Shown: positions 61,722 to 64,000 of the stretch, piece by piece
How positions within the stretch are numbered: the stretch's first letter is position 1
Layout of the letters: every line of letters begins with the position of its first letter
DNA from: Lacrimispora sp. BS-2
GTDB lineage: Bacteria > Bacillota > Clostridia > Lachnospirales > Lachnospiraceae
Reading direction: 5' to 3'
DNA length: 64,000 bases
Assembly: GCF_040207125.1 (NCBI RefSeq)
Contig: NZ_CP157940.1
Span: 1,736,001-1,800,000 of the forward strand
The notes under the pieces: model-generated
What the model saw: the letters and a program-made list of their open reading frames with translations, nothing else
Database searches by the model: none
Told to the model about the DNA's origin: nothing
Position numbers and translations under genes: made by a program

Positions 61722-61765
61722 AAATAGCCGGAGTAAGCTGGTATTCCGCTTTACTCCGGCTATTT
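61722..61765 (-). terminator. Strong intrinsic terminator in the early operon
   Basis: AAATAGCCGGAGTAAGC (61722-61738) pairs with GCTTTACTCCGGCTATTT (61748-61765) with one bulge, and the minus strand then has eight T. It falls between the zinc-ribbon gene and the sigma-like gene, so replication genes depend on read-through, antitermination or another promoter. Confidence 0.85.
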
Positions 61766-61806
61766 GGTGTCGCGCTTATGCGGACCCTTTGCTCGGTAGA
61801 TTTCTT

Positions 61807-61986
61807 TTAATATGTTACGAATTCTTCTTTCATTTTCTCTTTCTGAATACTGCAAATCCTGTAACGAACCTGTATGATATTCCTGCAATGGGGACACTTC
61901 AGTTCTACCCATATATCCCCTTTTGCAGATGAGCATATATCAAATGCCCGCTTCCGGCATATAGGGCAGTTCATTTTCTCCTTCAT
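61807..61986 (-). CDS. Com-like zinc-ribbon regulator
   Basis: A 59-residue protein, with two ATGs (61986 and 61974, both near ribosome sites). CPICRKRAFDIC and, 17 residues on, LKCPHCRNIIQVRY give a zinc ribbon like the Mu Com translational activator and relatives in Firmicutes phages. It is the first gene downstream of the operator at 62007. A second open frame of 50 residues (61912-61760) overlaps it out of phase. Confidence 0.7.
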   Translation of the reverse strand: MKEKMNCPICRKRAFDICSSAKGDIWVELKCPHCRNIIQVRYRICSIQKEKMKEEFVTY

Positions 61987-62006
61987 CCTGGTATAGCTCC
62001 TTTCCT

Positions 62007-62024
62007 GTCAATGAGTTAGTTGAC
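62007..62024 (-). promoter_or_regulatory. Predicted repressor operator (lytic side)
   Basis: GTCAATGAGTTAGTTGAC: inverted half-sites GTCAA and TTGAC eight bases apart. It matches the palindrome before the XRE repressor gene (63356-63373) at 14 of 18 positions. It lies just upstream of the zinc-ribbon gene that opens the lytic operon. Confidence 0.6.
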
Positions 62025-62092
62025 ATATGGTACAAAAAAATAAGCCGTATAAAAATGCCAACTATGTACCTGACACGCTCCCTTTAAAATCA

Positions 62093-62115
62093 GCACTCTG
62101 TCTTTCACAGAGTGC
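62093..62115 (-). terminator. Terminator of the repressor-ImmA unit
   Basis: GCACTCTGT (62093-62101) pairs with ACAGAGTGC (62107-62115) over 5 bases; the minus strand continues TGATTTT. The ImmA stop codon is inside the stem. Confidence 0.6.
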
Positions 62116-62896
62116 CTGGCATCTGCCGGAATATGTTAAGCTGTCTTTCATCATGAGTATTTGCGTTCTTGCCTGCATATTGGGTGAATCCCAACTGTGA
62201 TAACCGGATACTGGCAGAAATGGGTGATACCTGAAATATCCCTGAAAGTTTCTCTGCTAAATCTGATTCATTAAAATAAAGGGTGGCAGTCAAGTCTGAT
62301 ACTGCATTGATAAACGGTGTTTTCGGCATCAATATAGCGGCACTGAAATATTTCGCATGATGTTCCAGCCAGTCTATATCAGTAACCAGCCTTTTCTTCC
62401 CGACTATCTCCAATCCACCCTCAATATCTGTCTTTTTACATCCTACGATTCCTGATGCTGTTATTTTTTTCTGGCTATTTCTGCTTTTGGCATATGCATA
62501 AAAGTCCGAATGAAATACCCAGTGCCCGCATTCATGTCCTATCGTGGAGCGGAGCCGGTACTCCTTCCAGTCTTCCAACACTGTATTGTCGATGAGCATG
62601 GTACCTCTCTTTGCATACAGATAATCTGCACATTTTTCTTCTGGAAGATAAATAGGGACCCTTTCTGTCTCCTGGAATACCATCCTGCCTAAAATCAACC
62701 CGCAATGGGAAAGGTACGTATAATCCAAGGTCAAGTCCAGATAAAATTCTGCAAATTCTTCCATGTTTACCGGCTGTGGGATCTTTAATACGGAAGGATT
62801 GTAGTCTTTTAAAAATTCTTCTGCATGAGCATCGATCTCTCCATTACACATGATGGGAACACCATTTCTTTTTTTCCTTAACTTTGCTTGGTACAT
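62105..62896 (-). CDS. ImmA/IrrE-type metallopeptidase
   Basis: A 263-residue protein. The zinc site HECGHW sits in TIGHECGHWVFHSDFYAYAK. Family members cut the cognate XRE repressor after DNA damage or a signal, inducing the element. The extra C-terminal region (AAILMPKTPFINAV...) is standard. Encoded 7 bases after the repressor gene in the same unit, so this is the likely induction switch of the prophage. Confidence 0.92.
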   Translation of the reverse strand: MYQAKLRKKRNGVPIMCNGEIDAHAEEFLKDYNPSVLKIPQPVNMEEFAEFYLDLTLDYTYLSHCGLILGRMVFQETERVPIYLPEEKCADYLYAKRGTMLIDNTVLEDWKEYRLRSTIGHECGHWVFHSDFYAYAKSRNSQKKITASGIVGCKKTDIEGGLEIVGKKRLVTDIDWLEHHAKYFSAAILMPKTPFINAVSDLTATLYFNESDLAEKLSGIFQVSPISASIRLSQLGFTQYAGKNANTHDERQLNIFRQMPGTL

Positions 62897-62903
62897 AATC
62901 GGT

Positions 62904-63293
62904 TCACCCTTTCCTTGCCTTTAATTCATTCAGCAGAACCTGCCACTCTTTTTCCCCTGCACCAGTTTCCATCGACAACCGCAATGCTTCTATCACATAG
63001 GAATTGCAGAGCATATAATCTGCACAGTCCTGGGGTGTTGTAATATCATTAGATGACCGAGATTCTGCTGCCATATCATAAAGTGTATGGGTTTGCTCAT
63101 CGTCCAGCATTAAAAAATATGCCAGTGATTTCAGCCTTTCTGAGGTAAAGGTGCTGCTTCTCCCTTTCTCCACCTCGCTGTAGAACTGTGGCGATACTTT
63201 TATGGCTTTCGCCGTTTCCCGTAGAGATTTTCCTTTGCTTTTTCTAAGTGTCTCTACGTATTTTCCAAATCTTAATCTATGGTCTGTATTCAT
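62904..63293 (-). CDS. XRE-family phage repressor
   Basis: A 129-residue regulator with an N-terminal helix-turn-helix (ETLRKSKGKSLRETAKAIKV, SPQFYSEVEKGRSS) and a helical C-terminal part. Together with ImmA and the two matching palindromes it forms the lysogeny switch. It differs clearly from the XRE protein of the dcm operon. Confidence 0.92.
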   Translation of the reverse strand: MNTDHRLRFGKYVETLRKSKGKSLRETAKAIKVSPQFYSEVEKGRSSTFTSERLKSLAYFLMLDDEQTHTLYDMAAESRSSNDITTPQDCADYMLCNSYVIEALRLSMETGAGEKEWQVLLNELKARKG

Positions 63294-63355
63294 TGCCTTT
63301 CTCCCTATAAAGAATTTTATATGGTAAGCATTGCCATGAATACAAACATCTATTC

Positions 63356-63373
63356 GTCAACTTGTTAATTGAC
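63356..63373. promoter_or_regulatory. Predicted repressor operator (repressor side)
   Basis: GTCAACTTGTTAATTGAC, with perfect half-sites GTCAA and TTGAC, 63 bases before the repressor start. It is paired with the site at 62007-62024. On the minus strand it overlaps TTGTCA/TTGACG sequences that could serve as a -35 box. Confidence 0.6.
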
Positions 63374-63394
63374 AAAAAATTTTTGTTGGTATTG

Positions 63395-63404
63395 GTATTT
63401 TGAA
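63395..63404. other. Candidate prophage attachment core (right)
   Basis: GTATTTTGAA, a direct repeat of 19000-19009. It lies between the repressor control region and the terminator of the outer gene, where the prophage end is expected. Confidence 0.35.
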
Positions 63405-63430
63405 TTTGATAGACAACGTCAGATTAAAAA

Positions 63431-63474
63431 ATCCCCTGCTGCCTGCTAAATATTAAGCTGACAGTGGGGATATA
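63431..63474 (-). terminator. Terminator of the HrgA-like gene
   Basis: On the minus strand ATCCCCACTGTCAGC and GCAGGCAGCAGGGGAT pair imperfectly around TTAATATTTA and are followed by six T. It ends the gene that enters from the right edge. Confidence 0.6.
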
Positions 63475-63506
63475 GGACTTGAATTAGAATTGTTACTGGC
63501 AGAGAT

Positions 63507-64000
63507 TCAAGACAGGATTCCGCATTTTAAAGCATACTGGCACATCTGCTCTTCTTCGGTGTAGGTTTCATCATATTTACTCTTAATCTTTCCTACTTTA
63601 ATATCTTCCATTAAGTCATCCAGGAACTTCTTAAAGTCTGGATTGCTGTCGACCAAACGGTTAATGGTATCCCAGTCAAGGGATTCCTTTTCTTTTGCTG
63701 AGAACAGGATTTCACTTTGCATGAAATGCTCCGCATCTAACCGGATTACTCCAATCCCAAATGCATTGTTTAAACGGCGCATTTCATCCATTAATTCGGG
63801 ATTCTCCGTAATATGTAGTGCTACTAGATAGCCTTCGTGCGCCCAACTGGAATTGGATACCGCCTGGAAATAATACTCCCGGAGGTTGGCAAGATTCACG
63901 TTGATTTTCATTTCAAAGGAATACAGCTTATAAGGATTTACTTTTAAAATATCAAATAGCTTAAGAGTATTTGGTGTATAAGATTCAAAAGGGAAATGTA
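63507..64000 (-). CDS. C-terminal part of an HrgA/COG2958-like protein (runs off window)
   Basis: The frame is open from the right edge (HFPFESYTPNTLKLFDILKV...) to a stop at 63507, so the ATG at 63911 is internal. Text such as YYFQAVSNSSWAHEGYLVAL, RRLNNAFGIGVIRLDAEHFM and DWDTINRLVDSNPDFKKFLD recalls the C-terminal domain of HrgA-like proteins, which carry N-terminal winged helices and occur beside restriction genes. It probably belongs to the host island rather than the prophage. Function unproven. Confidence 0.55.
   Translation of the reverse strand, partial: HFPFESYTPNTLKLFDILKVNPYKLYSFEMKINVNLANLREYYFQAVSNSSWAHEGYLVALHITENPELMDEMRRLNNAFGIGVIRLDAEHFMQSEILFSAKEKESLDWDTINRLVDSNPDFKKFLDDLMEDIKVGKIKSKYDETYTEEEQMCQYALKCGILS

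Noticed and set aside
1..64000. tRNA or rRNA genes, including a tRNA attachment site for the prophage
   Set aside because: No cloverleaf or rRNA-like sequence was seen on reading; serine recombinases do not need a tRNA site.

Overview
The window reads as chromosome of a low-GC Gram-positive anaerobe of the Clostridia, most probably a Lachnospiraceae gut bacterium. This is inferred from strong AGGAGG ribosome binding sites, the penicillin-binding carboxypeptidase, the clostridial style of serine recombinases, and the phage gene families. Nearly every gene lies on the minus strand.

Layout. (1) 1-5.5 kb is a decayed host segment. It holds the end of a plus-strand gene, a glucose/sorbosone dehydrogenase-like gene, a small unknown gene, a D-Ala-D-Ala carboxypeptidase, and remnants of insertion sequences (IS256-like, probably IS66-like). 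(2) 5.5-19 kb is an AT-rich defence island. It has a STAND NTPase with a degenerate nuclease-like N-terminus, a PD-(D/E)XK protein, a lone HNH nuclease, then a tight operon: small helical protein, MORC-like GHKL ATPase, unknown, DUF6339-like, HNH_2 nuclease, Vsr. This operon lies next to an autoregulated XRE regulator / 5-methylcytosine methyltransferase pair. A scar resembling the 3' end of rlmD and two copies of a ~90-bp intergenic sequence suggest repeated insertion and replacement of modules. (3) About 19.0-63.4 kb is a complete-looking siphovirus-type prophage of about 44 kb. Read on the minus strand from the right it runs: XRE repressor and ImmA, zinc-ribbon and sigma-like regulators, replication genes (Cas4-like nuclease, SSB-like, PolA-type polymerase, primase/helicase, VRR-NUC, SNF2 helicase), HNH, two DNA methyltransferases, an amidoligase module, terminase, portal, ClpP-like protease, HK97 capsid, connectors, tail, tape measure, baseplate, holin, amidase and three serine recombinases. 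A 10-bp direct repeat (19000-19009 and 63395-63404) sits where att sites would be expected. (4) Right of 63.4 kb is the C-terminal part of an HrgA/COG2958-like protein that runs off the window. If the att call is right, the prophage split a defence island between this gene and the XRE-methyltransferase operon.

Most striking points. A 1540-residue Avs-like STAND NTPase with a Cap4-type nuclease domain lies exactly between the large terminase and portal genes, the two proteins that Avs sensors are known to recognise. The phage amidoligase and its unknown partner share a 38-residue C-terminal module, and the partner and recombinase operons share a promoter-like sequence. The late operon is punctuated by intrinsic-terminator-like hairpins, which implies antitermination or tuned read-through. 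Matching 18-bp palindromes flank the repressor block and are good operator candidates. The tail chaperone gene carries a clear -1 frameshift site.

All functions are assigned by reading motifs by eye; no database search was run. Start codons were chosen by ribosome binding site and are given in each entry.
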